Shown piece after piece: positions 1 to 6,386 of a DNA stretch of 9,795 nt. A program made the translations under genes and the position numbers. The notes beneath the pieces were generated by a model. That model made no database searches. It saw only the letters and a program-made list of their open reading frames with translations, and was not told the DNA's origin. The stretch spans positions 1 through 9,795 of the forward strand of contig JABHNP010000391.1 of assembly GCA_018694455.1 (NCBI GenBank), written 5' to 3'. This stretch comes from Planctomycetaceae bacterium. Its GTDB lineage: Bacteria > Planctomycetota > Planctomycetia > Pirellulales > UBA1268. How positions within the stretch are numbered: position 1 is the stretch's first letter; every line of letters begins with the position of its first letter.

Positions 1-2390
1 CGGAAAACCGTTTCCTTCCAGACTACGGCAGAATTACGGCGTATCGTTCTGCAAGCGGAATGGGAATTCGACTTGATGCAGGCACGGCTTTTTCTGGTGC
101 CGTCGTAACTCCATATTTTGATTCACTCCTCGTCAAAGTCACTGCACGAGGATTGTCTCATATTGAGACTACCGGTCATATTGAACGCTGTCTCCAGGAG
201 TTTCGTGTTCGTGGAGTCAAAACCAATATCCCATTCCTCATCAATCTTGTTACACACCCTGAGTTTCTAGCAGGGAACTGCACAACTCGTTTTATTGACG
301 AAACACCAAGTCTTTTTGACTTCCCTGTGCGGCAGGATCGGGCCACTCGCCTCCTTGGTTTTCTTGCCGAGACGATCGTGAACGGCAATCCACTAATGAA
401 AAATCGCCAGCCGGTCGCACGCCGAAACCCAGCAAGCCTTCCTGAGTTTGATTCTCAGCAAGTCCCACCAAGTGGAAGCCGAACAAAACTTTTAGAACTT
501 GGACCAGAGAGATTTGCTCAATCACTACGTAGCCACAAGAAACTTCTTCTTACTGATACAACAATGCGTGATGCGCATCAATCACTCTTAGCGACACGCA
601 TGAGAAGCTATGACATGCTCGCTATTGCTGACGCATACGCCCGGCTTGCGAGCGGCCTTTTCTCCATTGAAATGTGGGGTGGTGCAACCTTTGACACCGC
701 AATGCGTTTTCTCAAAGAGTGCCCTTGGGAGCGTCTCACCAGGCTCCGCGAGAAAGTCCCAAATATCCTTTTCCAAATGCTTCTACGCGCAAGCAATGCA
801 GTGGGATACACGAACTACCCCGACAATGTTGTGCAAGGGTTTGTCAAAGAATCTGCCTCAGCTGGAATTGATGTCTTTCGTGTTTTCGATCCACTCAACT
901 GGGTTCCAAATATGGAGGTGGCTATTGCTGCCGTTCAGGATAGTGGAGCCCTATGTGAAGCTACTGTCTGCTACACAGGAGATGTCCTCGATCCAAAGCG
1001 TGACAAATACACGCTGAAATACTACATAAACCTCGCAAAAGAACTCGAGAAACGGGGCGCTCACCTTCTTGCAATTAAGGACATGGCTGGCCTCTGTAAA
1101 CCGTTCGCCGCAGGGCGATTAGCCAAAGCCCTCCACGATGAAGTTGGCCTGCCGATTCATTTTCACACGCACGACACATCAGGCGCTGCACTCGCCAGCT
1201 GCCTCGAAGCAGCTCGAAATGGGGCTAGTATTGTAGACGCAGCGATGGCGCCTTTTGCCGGACTCACAAGCCAGCCGAATCTTAATGCAATTGTTGAAGC
1301 GACTCGTAATACTGAATTAGACACGACCCTCAACCCTGAGCCTCTCCGACAATTAACGCACTACTGGGCTGCTGTTCGGGAACATTACTCACCGTTTGAG
1401 TGCGGAATGAAAGCACCTGATGCAGATCTTTATCTCCACGAAATGCCCGGTGGACAATTCACTAATTTATTAGAACAAGCACGGGCTCTTGGGCTTGCTG
1501 ACCGCTGGGAAGATGTGTGCCGGACATACGCCGAGGTAAACGAGCTCCTTGGAGATATCGTGAAGGTAACGCCTACGAGTAAAGCCGTTGGTGATCTCGC
1601 TCTTCTCCTTGTTACAAATGAAATGAAAGCCAGTGAACTCCTTGAAAGTAATCGTGAACTAGCTTTTCCAGAATCTGTTATTGACCTTCTTTCAGGACGA
1701 ATGGGACAGCCTCCTGGAGGGTTTCCGCCCCAAGTCGTGACACGCGTTGTTCGCAATCAGACTTTGATCAATGGCCGGCCGGGAGCAACGCTCGCACCCG
1801 CCGATACAGAAAAAGCAATGACTGAAGTCACATCCATCGTTGGCCGCGAGGCAACCTCTCGGGAGATTTCATCATGGCTCCTCTACTCACGAGTCTTTCA
1901 GGAGTTCGCTGAACACAGAGCAACATATGGCGATGTCGCAGTCCTCCCAACACCTGCTTTCCTCGAAGGCCCCAAGCAAGGTGAAGAACTTTTTGTTGAC
2001 ATCGAACCCGGCAAAACACTCGTCATCAGGCTGCTCACAGTCGGCGAGCCTCACGCTGATGGAACAAGGACCGTTTTCTTTGAATTGAACGGTCAGCCAC
2101 GGAGTGTTTCAGTCATTGACCGTACGCTCGAAGGCTCCGTCCAGCAACGCCCTAAAGCGGACGTTGGTAACCCCAGAGATATCGGTGCCCCGATGCCAGG
2201 GCTTATTGTTACGGTTGCGGTCAAGCCTGGTGATGCCGTCAAAAAGGGCGATAAATTACTGAGCCTAGAAGCCATGAAGATGGAAACCACTGTCTATGCG
2301 GAGCAAGACGGAACACTTTGCGAAGTTCTCGTAAGTCCGGGCACTCCGGTTGAAGCTGGCGAACTCATCGCTCGGTATGCAGATAAATAA
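1..2390 (+). CDS. pyc: Pyruvate carboxylase, C-terminal two thirds (5' end outside window)
   Basis: Biotin-dependent enzyme that carboxylates pyruvate to oxaloacetate, the anaplerotic feed of the TCA cycle, in the cytoplasm. The reading frame is open from base 3 and has no start in the window, so about 795 residues of a protein that is usually about 1,150 long are seen. Residues below are counted from the Met codon at base 60, which is internal and not the start. The end of the biotin carboxylase domain is present (YGRITAYRSASGMG, then a C-terminal part to about residue 90). The carboxyltransferase TIM barrel follows, starting at LLTDTTMRDAHQS (about 162-175). It has the lysine expected to be carboxylated in AIKDMAGL (K340, codon at 1077) and the metal-binding HFHTHDTSG (367-375). 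The PYC/allosteric linker region covers about 470-690. The C-terminal biotinyl domain has EAMKMET, with the biotin-accepting lysine at K740 (codon 2277-2279). The order BC-CT-BCCP in one chain excludes oxaloacetate decarboxylase alpha. All key residues in the visible part are intact. The stop is TAA. Confidence 0.97.
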   Translation, partial: ENRFLPDYGRITAYRSASGMGIRLDAGTAFSGAVVTPYFDSLLVKVTARGLSHIETTGHIERCLQEFRVRGVKTNIPFLINLVTHPEFLAGNCTTRFIDETPSLFDFPVRQDRATRLLGFLAETIVNGNPLMKNRQPVARRNPASLPEFDSQQVPPSGSRTKLLELGPERFAQSLRSHKKLLLTDTTMRDAHQSLLATRMRSYDMLAIADAYARLASGLFSIEMWGGATFDTAMRFLKECPWERLTRLREKVPNILFQMLLRASNAVGYTNYPDNVVQGFVKESASAGIDVFRVFDPLNWVPNMEVAIAAVQDSGALCEATVCYTGDVLDPKRDKYTLKYYINLAKELEKRGAHLLAIKDMAGLCKPFAAGRLAKALHDEVGLPIHFHTHDTSGAALASCLEAARNGASIVDAAMAPFAGLTSQPNLNAIVEATRNTELDTTLNPEPLRQLTHYWAAVREHYSPFECGMKAPDADLYLHEMPGGQFTNLLEQARALGLADRWEDVCRTYAEVNELLGDIVKVTPTSKAVGDLALLLVTNEMKASELLESNRELAFPESVIDLLSGRMGQPPGGFPPQVVTRVVRNQTLINGRPGATLAPADTEKAMTEVTSIVGREATSREISSWLLYSRVFQEFAEHRATYGDVAVLPTPAFLEGPKQGEELFVDIEPGKTLVIRLLTVGEPHADGTRTVFFELNGQPRSVSVIDRTLEGSVQQRPKADVGNPRDIGAPMPGLIVTVAVKPGDAVKKGDKLLSLEAMKMETTVYAEQDGTLCEVLVSPGTPVEAGELIARYADK

Positions 2391-2501
2391 GTTTGCCGAA
2401 AAACCGTTACGGGCGTTCCTGGCTGTTCAGTCCACTGTCTGTCATAACTACTGACTGCCCGCCACACCCATTGTGTGCACCCTATAGGGGAATCACGGGA
2501 A

Positions 2502-3161
2502 TTATTTCGACTTCAAGAGTTCCTCGAAAGCCTTGCGTACTTTTACCACCTTGGGGGCAACAACTGCTTGGCAATAGGGTTGAGACCCATTGTTGGCAAA
2601 ATAGTCCTGATGATAATCCTCTGCTGGGTAGAAAACTCGCGCCCTCTCCAGTGTAGTGACAATGGGCGAAGAAAAGACATTCGCTTCATCGAGTTTCGCG
2701 ATAACATTTTCAGCAATCTGTTTCTGTTCGCCATCGTGATAAAAAATCGCTGACCGATATTGAGTACCAACGTCCGGACCCTGACGATTCAATGTTGTCG
2801 GATCATGTGTTGCAAAAAATATTTCAAGAAGTTTCTCAAATGGCACTACTGTGGGGTCGTACTGAATCTCAACTGCCTCTGCATGACCGGTAAGGCCACT
2901 ACAAACCTGCCTGTAGTTTGGATTTGGGATTCGACCACCCGTGTATCCACTGGTAACACTGTTCACACCACGTATCTCCGCATAGACCGCTTCAGTGCAC
3001 CAAAAACAACCACCACCAAATGTTGCCTTTGCAACAGCAGGTGCATCAACTGCCTTACTCTCATCTGTCATAATCACTCCCAATGAACTGACAAGCACAA
3101 CCCAGATGAGGAACTGTGTTCCCAGGAAACCATAGTGTGTTTTCAAATATAAGACAGTCAT
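2502..3161 (-). CDS. msrA: Peptide methionine sulfoxide reductase MsrA, with N-terminal hydrophobic leader
   Basis: Reduces the S-epimer of methionine sulfoxide in proteins and in free methionine, using thioredoxin-type electrons. Signature GCFWCTE carries the catalytic cysteine (C52, with C55 nearby). GHAEAV (E95) and GPDVGTQYRS (D130, Y135) match the substrate-binding residues of the family. C197 in PYCQAVVAPK matches a resolving cysteine. The second C-terminal resolving cysteine of E. coli MsrA is not present. The long start chosen here (ATG at 3161) has a good ribosome site 9 bases upstream and adds MTVLYLKTHYG, then a hydrophobic run at about 12-30 (FLGTQFLIWVVLVSSLGVI), which looks like a signal peptide or membrane anchor. 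Met31 (ATG at 3071) is an equally credible start for a 189-residue cytosolic form. The gene lies 40 bases after the glycosylase stop, so the two are probably co-transcribed. It converges on pyc across 111 bases with no clear terminator. Function is secure; location in the cell is not. Confidence 0.95.
   Translation of the reverse strand: MTVLYLKTHYGFLGTQFLIWVVLVSSLGVIMTDESKAVDAPAVAKATFGGGCFWCTEAVYAEIRGVNSVTSGYTGGRIPNPNYRQVCSGLTGHAEAVEIQYDPTVVPFEKLLEIFFATHDPTTLNRQGPDVGTQYRSAIFYHDGEQKQIAENVIAKLDEANVFSSPIVTTLERARVFYPAEDYHQDYFANNGSQPYCQAVVAPKVVKVRKAFEELLKSK
3077..3081 (-). promoter_or_regulatory. Internal ribosome binding site for a short MsrA form
   Basis: On the minus strand GGGAG lies 5 bases before the ATG at 3071, which is in frame with msrA and starts MTDESKAVDA. 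Translation from here would remove the whole hydrophobic leader. The site lies inside the coding sequence of the long form (codons for Ser-Leu-Gly-Val), so it may be a coincidence of codon choice. Confidence 0.4.
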
Positions 3162-3170
3162 TGTACAAAC

Positions 3171-3178
3171 CCTTCCTC
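3171..3178 (-). promoter_or_regulatory. Ribosome binding site for the long MsrA form
   Basis: On the minus strand GAGGAAGG lies 9 bases before the ATG at 3161. It supports the start that includes the hydrophobic leader, and it falls in the 40-base gap after the glycosylase stop. Confidence 0.55.
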
Positions 3179-3201
3179 AAAACCTGTTTTACTGAATAAC
3201 G

Positions 3202-3870
3202 TTACAACCCTGTACGCATTACGGTGCGACTAGTAAAAATGCTCGGGTTGACAAGATATCTCAGCGGTTTGTCTGCCCAATTTTTAGCGTAGCCGACACC
3301 AATCCGGGGGGTTCGCTGAATCTGCCGGCGAGGCACTCCGTCCCCTCTTTCGATCCATAAGCCTGAGATTGGCTCTAACCGCTTCCCATCGTACTGCTTT
3401 GTAACACCGAGCATCTTTGTAAGCCGCCCAGGGCCCTCTGATTCCCCGACCCCGCGAAGAAGTACCGCAGCAGGCAGGCCTTCTCGTCCGGTCACCACAT
3501 TAAGCATCCAATGCATCCCGTAACAAAGATACACATACCAATATCCAGCAGGACCAAACATCGTACGATTTCGAGGAGTTGGCCCCATGCGGCCATGACA
3601 GGCAAGATCTTGAGGGCCCAAATAGGCCTCTGCTTCGAAAATACGGTGTTTTTCCTGATGCTGATCGGCCCGCTGGACGATAAGCCAACAACCTAGGAGT
3701 TCTCGAGCCACAGAGTCAGCCCGGCGATCGAAGAAAGATGGCCCAAGGACCTCCTGAAAACCACTTGCAACCGTGGTTTTACTGCTTTTCGAGACCAAGC
3801 CCTTTCGAGACTTAGACGTTTTTGTTCTGTTAACTATGCTTATAGAAGATGACGACTCTCTGGGTTTCAC
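3202..3870 (-). CDS. mpg: DNA-3-methyladenine glycosylase, AAG/Mpg family
   Basis: Monofunctional DNA glycosylase that removes 3-methyladenine and other alkylated or deaminated purines, the first step of base excision repair. The family fold is recognisable from ARELLGCWL (56-63) onward. IFEAEAYLGPQD has the catalytic glutamate equivalent to human E125 (E81, codon 3628-3630), Y83 matches human Y127, and H92 matches H136. TPRNRTMFGPAG, YVYLCYGMHWMLNVV (N124 matches human N169), AVLLRG and the C-terminal PRIGVGYAKNWADKPLR are all typical. The start is GTG at 3870, chosen because GGGAGG lies 9 bases upstream and no better start exists before the active site. This gives about 36 extra N-terminal residues rich in Ser, Lys and Arg, likely disordered. 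The gene is first of a minus-strand pair with msrA, divergent from the desaturase. The product family is clear; the exact substrate range cannot be read from sequence. Confidence 0.93.
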   Translation of the reverse strand: MKPRESSSSISIVNRTKTSKSRKGLVSKSSKTTVASGFQEVLGPSFFDRRADSVARELLGCWLIVQRADQHQEKHRIFEAEAYLGPQDLACHGRMGPTPRNRTMFGPAGYWYVYLCYGMHWMLNVVTGREGLPAAVLLRGVGESEGPGRLTKMLGVTKQYDGKRLEPISGLWIERGDGVPRRQIQRTPRIGVGYAKNWADKPLRYLVNPSIFTSRTVMRTGL

Positions 3871-3879
3871 GACACGAAA

Positions 3880-3885
3880 CCTCCC
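3880..3885 (-). promoter_or_regulatory. Ribosome binding site that sets the GTG start of mpg
   Basis: On the minus strand GGGAGG lies 9 bases before the GTG at 3870. It is the reason for choosing this non-ATG start and therefore for including the basic N-terminal extension. Confidence 0.6.
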
Positions 3886-3930
3886 AATTCAACCGTATTC
3901 CGTTCCTACAGCACACTGTGTCAGATTACA

Positions 3931-3936
3931 AAGGAG
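3931..3936 (+). promoter_or_regulatory. Ribosome binding site of the desaturase gene
   Basis: AAGGAG lies 6 bases before the ATG at 3943, a near-ideal Shine-Dalgarno site that fixes the start. Confidence 0.75.
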
Positions 3937-3942
3937 AATTCA

Positions 3943-5052
3943 ATGCAAGGATCAGTCGAAGCTATTGACGCACCGCTCGACGAATTGACGAATTCTTCTG
4001 ACACAGGCAAAGTTCCCGTATGGATTCGAGATGCTCGTCGAGTAATCGGGGAATCGGACATAGATTTTTTTAAAGTTTCTCCACTACGTTACTGGACAGA
4101 TTTTCTTCTCAGCCTGGTATTTGCATATTCTGCCGCAATGGTCTATCTGCTTTCGCCGCTTGGAGCTTGGCAGCAAATCATTGCGTTCCCAATTGCCGTT
4201 TTCTGGCTTTATAGATTGGGTTCATTAATCCATGAAGTGTGCCACCTCGGCGCAAATGAGATGAAAACTTTTAAGGTGGCATGGAATCTTTTTGTCGGAG
4301 TCTTCACACTAACTCCGTCATGCTTCTTTACACGACATCACCGAGATCACCACAGCCAACGAATGTACGGCACACCTGAAGACCCAGAATATGTTGCTAA
4401 CGTTCTTGAGGCAGGTAATTGGAAAAGCGCTCTCGGCTACAGCCTTTTCATTCTTGCGTTTCCAATAATTGTTTTTTTGAGATTTCTCCTGACTCCGTTG
4501 TCGTACTTAAACCCACGAATCCGTGAATTTGTACTCGAACGCGGTAGCTCACTGACCCTCAATCTTCGATACCGAAGACAGATCACCAGCTTTGACAGGA
4601 AAGTGATTACTGCCATGGAAGTCCTCTGCTTTATCCGAGCAGCTGCAATCCCTCTTGCTGTTTTTGCAGGCGCAGCACCACTGAGCCGCATACCACTTCT
4701 TTATCTGCTTGGTTTAACAACGCTCGTTATGAATCAAATGCGACAACTTGCTGACCACCACTTTGACGGCGATGGGGAAGTTAGTAACGTTGAATCTCAC
4801 ATTCTTGATTCTTGTAATTTCATTCGTAATGACCCTCTGACGCTTCTCTTTTTCCCGTTCTCCATACGGTACCACGCGTTACATCATCTCTTTCCCTCTC
4901 TGCCATACCACAACCTGGCAGGAGCACATACTTATCTCACTCAACACCTGCCCGAGAACTCTCGATACCGAGGTCTTGATCAGCCTGGTTGGTGGCCGGT
5001 AGCAAAAAGAACTATTTTTGGTGGAGCAAGGGCGGTGACTGTCACCTCGTAA
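3943..5052 (+). CDS. Membrane fatty acid desaturase family protein
   Basis: Integral membrane protein of the di-iron fatty acid desaturase/hydroxylase superfamily, expected to act on an acyl chain or a similar lipid in the cytoplasmic membrane. Three histidine clusters are visible: HEVCH (97-101), RHHRDHH (131-137, the HxxHH type) and HALHH (311-315), with further histidines at HH 272-273 and H323. Hydrophobic segments lie at about 53-72, 76-97, 112-127, 165-187, 223-247 and 249-266. The N-terminal 45 residues are polar and have no signal peptide. The start is fixed by a strong ribosome site. The length (369) is normal for the family. It is followed after only 5 bases by ychF. Substrate and regiospecificity cannot be told from this; a carotenoid or sterol hydroxylase of the same superfamily remains possible. 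The C-terminal end after residue 340 has no recognisable domain. Confidence 0.85.
   Translation: MQGSVEAIDAPLDELTNSSDTGKVPVWIRDARRVIGESDIDFFKVSPLRYWTDFLLSLVFAYSAAMVYLLSPLGAWQQIIAFPIAVFWLYRLGSLIHEVCHLGANEMKTFKVAWNLFVGVFTLTPSCFFTRHHRDHHSQRMYGTPEDPEYVANVLEAGNWKSALGYSLFILAFPIIVFLRFLLTPLSYLNPRIREFVLERGSSLTLNLRYRRQITSFDRKVITAMEVLCFIRAAAIPLAVFAGAAPLSRIPLLYLLGLTTLVMNQMRQLADHHFDGDGEVSNVESHILDSCNFIRNDPLTLLFFPFSIRYHALHHLFPSLPYHNLAGAHTYLTQHLPENSRYRGLDQPGWWPVAKRTIFGGARAVTVTS
5034..5046. repeat. Perfect 13-bp palindrome at the desaturase-ychF junction
   Basis: GGTGACTGTCACC is an inverted repeat with 6-bp arms around one central base. It lies in the last codons of the desaturase and ends 11 bases before the ychF ATG. 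In RNA it could form a 5-bp stem with a 3-base loop. A palindrome of this size is expected a few times by chance in 10 kb, so only its position makes it notable. Confidence 0.35.
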
Positions 5053-5057
5053 TTCAT

Positions 5058-6149
5058 ATGGAAGCTGGTATTGTTGGCCTGCCCAACGTTGGCAAAAGCA
5101 CGCTCTTCAACGCGTTAACACTCTCAAAGTCTGCACAGAGTGAAAACTATCCTTTTTGCACGATTGAGCCGAATGAGGGCATGGTGAGTGTTCCTGATAT
5201 TCGTCTTGACCGAATCACAACACACGTGCAAACGCAAAAAGTCATACCAGCTGTACTAAAACTTGTGGATATTGCAGGGATAGTACAGGGAGCGAGTGAG
5301 GGCCAAGGGCTGGGAAACAAATTCCTTGCCCACATTCGTGAAGTCGATGCGATCTTACAAGTCGTAAGATGCTTCGACGACCCCGATGTCATTCATGTTG
5401 CCGGCAAAGTTGACCCGGTTGCTGACATGGAAACCATCGAAATTGAACTCTTGCTAGCTGACCTACAACACTTTGAGAGCATCCTTCCTAAGGCTGAACG
5501 GAATGCTCGCAGCCTAGACAAGGACGCAAAAAAACGACTCGAAGTACTTAAGAGATGCCAAGAACATTTAACGGAAGAAAAACCAATCCGAACTCTTGAG
5601 CTTTCAGAAACAGAGCGAGCAGCTATTAAAGAATTAGGACTGCTTTCTGCAAAGCCGATTCTTTACGTTGCCAACGTTGACGAATCTGACCTTGAAGGAA
5701 ATGGTGAACTGGTGCAGAAAGTCCATGAAGCTGCGTCCTCTGTTCATGCCAATGTCGTTGCAGTGTGTGCAAAACTCGAAGCAGAGCTTGCAGAACTAGA
5801 GCACGACGATCGTCTTGAAATGCTTACAGATGTTGGTCTACGCGAGCCTGCCTTAGCAGTTCTTGCTCGAGCTACATACGCGACTCTTGGATTGCAGAGC
5901 TTCTTCACTGCCGGAGAAAAAGAGGTTCGCGCGTGGACTGTTCCGACAGGCGCAACGGCCCCGCAGGCGGCAGGTGTCATCCATACAGATTTCGAAAAAG
6001 GATTTATCCGAACTGAGATACATTCTGTCGATGATCTCGAAGAGTTTGGTAGTGAAAAAGAAATTCGTGCTGCCGGAAAGCTACGCATTGAGGGCAAAGA
6101 ATATATCATGCAGGATGGCGACGTTTGCCATTTCCTCTGCAATCGATGA
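5058..6149 (+). CDS. ychF: Ribosome-associated ATPase YchF (Obg family)
   Basis: Conserved P-loop NTPase of the Obg/TRAFAC class that binds ribosomes and has been linked to oxidative stress response. The G1 loop is GLPNVGKST (7-15), G3 is DIAG (71-74), and the position of the GTPase NKxD motif reads NVDE (206-209). This NxxE form is the known reason that YchF prefers ATP over GTP. A helical insert covers about 137-195, and the C-terminal TGS domain covers about 280-361 (QSFFTAGEKEVRAW to QDGDVCHF). The chosen start, MEAGIVGLPN, gives 363 residues, the same length as E. coli YchF. An upstream in-frame ATG at 4989 would overlap the desaturase and add residues foreign to the family. There is no clear Shine-Dalgarno site before 5058, and the start is 5 bases after the desaturase stop, so translational coupling is likely. 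The gene converges on the RND operon. Confidence 0.96.
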   Translation: MEAGIVGLPNVGKSTLFNALTLSKSAQSENYPFCTIEPNEGMVSVPDIRLDRITTHVQTQKVIPAVLKLVDIAGIVQGASEGQGLGNKFLAHIREVDAILQVVRCFDDPDVIHVAGKVDPVADMETIEIELLLADLQHFESILPKAERNARSLDKDAKKRLEVLKRCQEHLTEEKPIRTLELSETERAAIKELGLLSAKPILYVANVDESDLEGNGELVQKVHEAASSVHANVVAVCAKLEAELAELEHDDRLEMLTDVGLREPALAVLARATYATLGLQSFFTAGEKEVRAWTVPTGATAPQAAGVIHTDFEKGFIRTEIHSVDDLEEFGSEKEIRAAGKLRIEGKEYIMQDGDVCHFLCNR

Positions 6150-6214
6150 AGCCCCCAGCACTGCATACACGAGTTGTAAGCAATCAGTATTCACTAGTAG
6201 GGCGGCTACAAGGC

Positions 6215-6250
6215 AAAGCACTGGGTTTCCAAAAAGCACTGGGTTTCCAA
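6215..6250. repeat. Exact 18-bp tandem duplication
   Basis: The unit AAAGCACTGGGTTTCCAA occurs twice head to tail (6215-6232 and 6233-6250) with no mismatch, followed by a further AAA. It lies in the gap between the converging ychF and RND genes. It is most simply a recent slippage duplication. It does not form part of a credible gene. Confidence 0.9.
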
Positions 6251-6265
6251 AAACTGATACAGAGG

Positions 6266-6379
6266 CGATCCTTTCAACCGGCATGCATAATAAAAAATTG
6301 CCAAGAAAAGCACCTCGTGTCGCAAGATGTGCCACAAAGCCAGAAGCATGTGCTGCTGATTCATGTATTTGAAGGATCG
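6266..6379. repeat. Long-range inverted repeat in the ychF-RND gap
   Basis: The left arm CGATCCTTTCAA (6266-6277) pairs with the right arm TTGAAGGATCG (6369-6379): 8 bp perfect, one bulged T, then 3 bp. The arms enclose 91 bases. The right arm begins 7 bases past the RND stop codon. No target-site duplication is seen at the ends, so a mobile element remnant is not supported. Confidence 0.5.
6303..6332 (-). terminator. Possible rho-independent terminator of the adaptor-RND operon
   Basis: On the minus strand, 54 bases after the RND stop, GCACATC pairs with GAGGTGC (one A-G mismatch, 9-base loop) and is followed directly by TTTTCTT. A second T-rich run (TTTTTTATT) follows a few bases later. 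The stem is short and imperfect, so the call is tentative, but it is the only hairpin plus T-tract in this gap. Confidence 0.4.
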
Positions 6380-6386
6380 TGCAGGC

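Larger units (their letters stand above)
3871..3942. promoter_or_regulatory. Divergent intergenic region between mpg and the desaturase
   Basis: These 72 bases separate two divergent genes and must carry the promoter, or promoters, for at least one of them, unless transcription starts further away. I cannot assign convincing -35/-10 boxes. The best minus-strand pair is TTGTAA and TAGGAA 17 bases apart, which is weak. A short palindrome, CACACTGTG (3912-3920), sits near the middle and is too short to call an operator. Confidence 0.4.

Noticed and set aside
60..62. ATG at 60 as the start of the pyruvate carboxylase
   Set aside because: The frame is open to the left edge and encodes YGRITAYRSASG directly upstream, which is conserved biotin carboxylase sequence, so this Met is internal.
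2391..2501. Terminator between pyc and msrA
   Set aside because: Short inverted repeats exist (CACAC-CCATT-GTGTG at 2463-2477, and CAGTC with GACTG further left), but none is followed by a T-tract on either strand.
4989..5057. Upstream in-frame ATG that would lengthen YchF by 23 residues and overlap the desaturase
   Set aside because: The added residues do not resemble YchF, and the start at 5058 gives the exact family length and the usual MEAGIVGLPN beginning.
6266..6379. Miniature transposable element with terminal inverted repeats
   Set aside because: The ends match over only about 11 bases with a bulge, there is no flanking target duplication, and no second copy is seen in the window.
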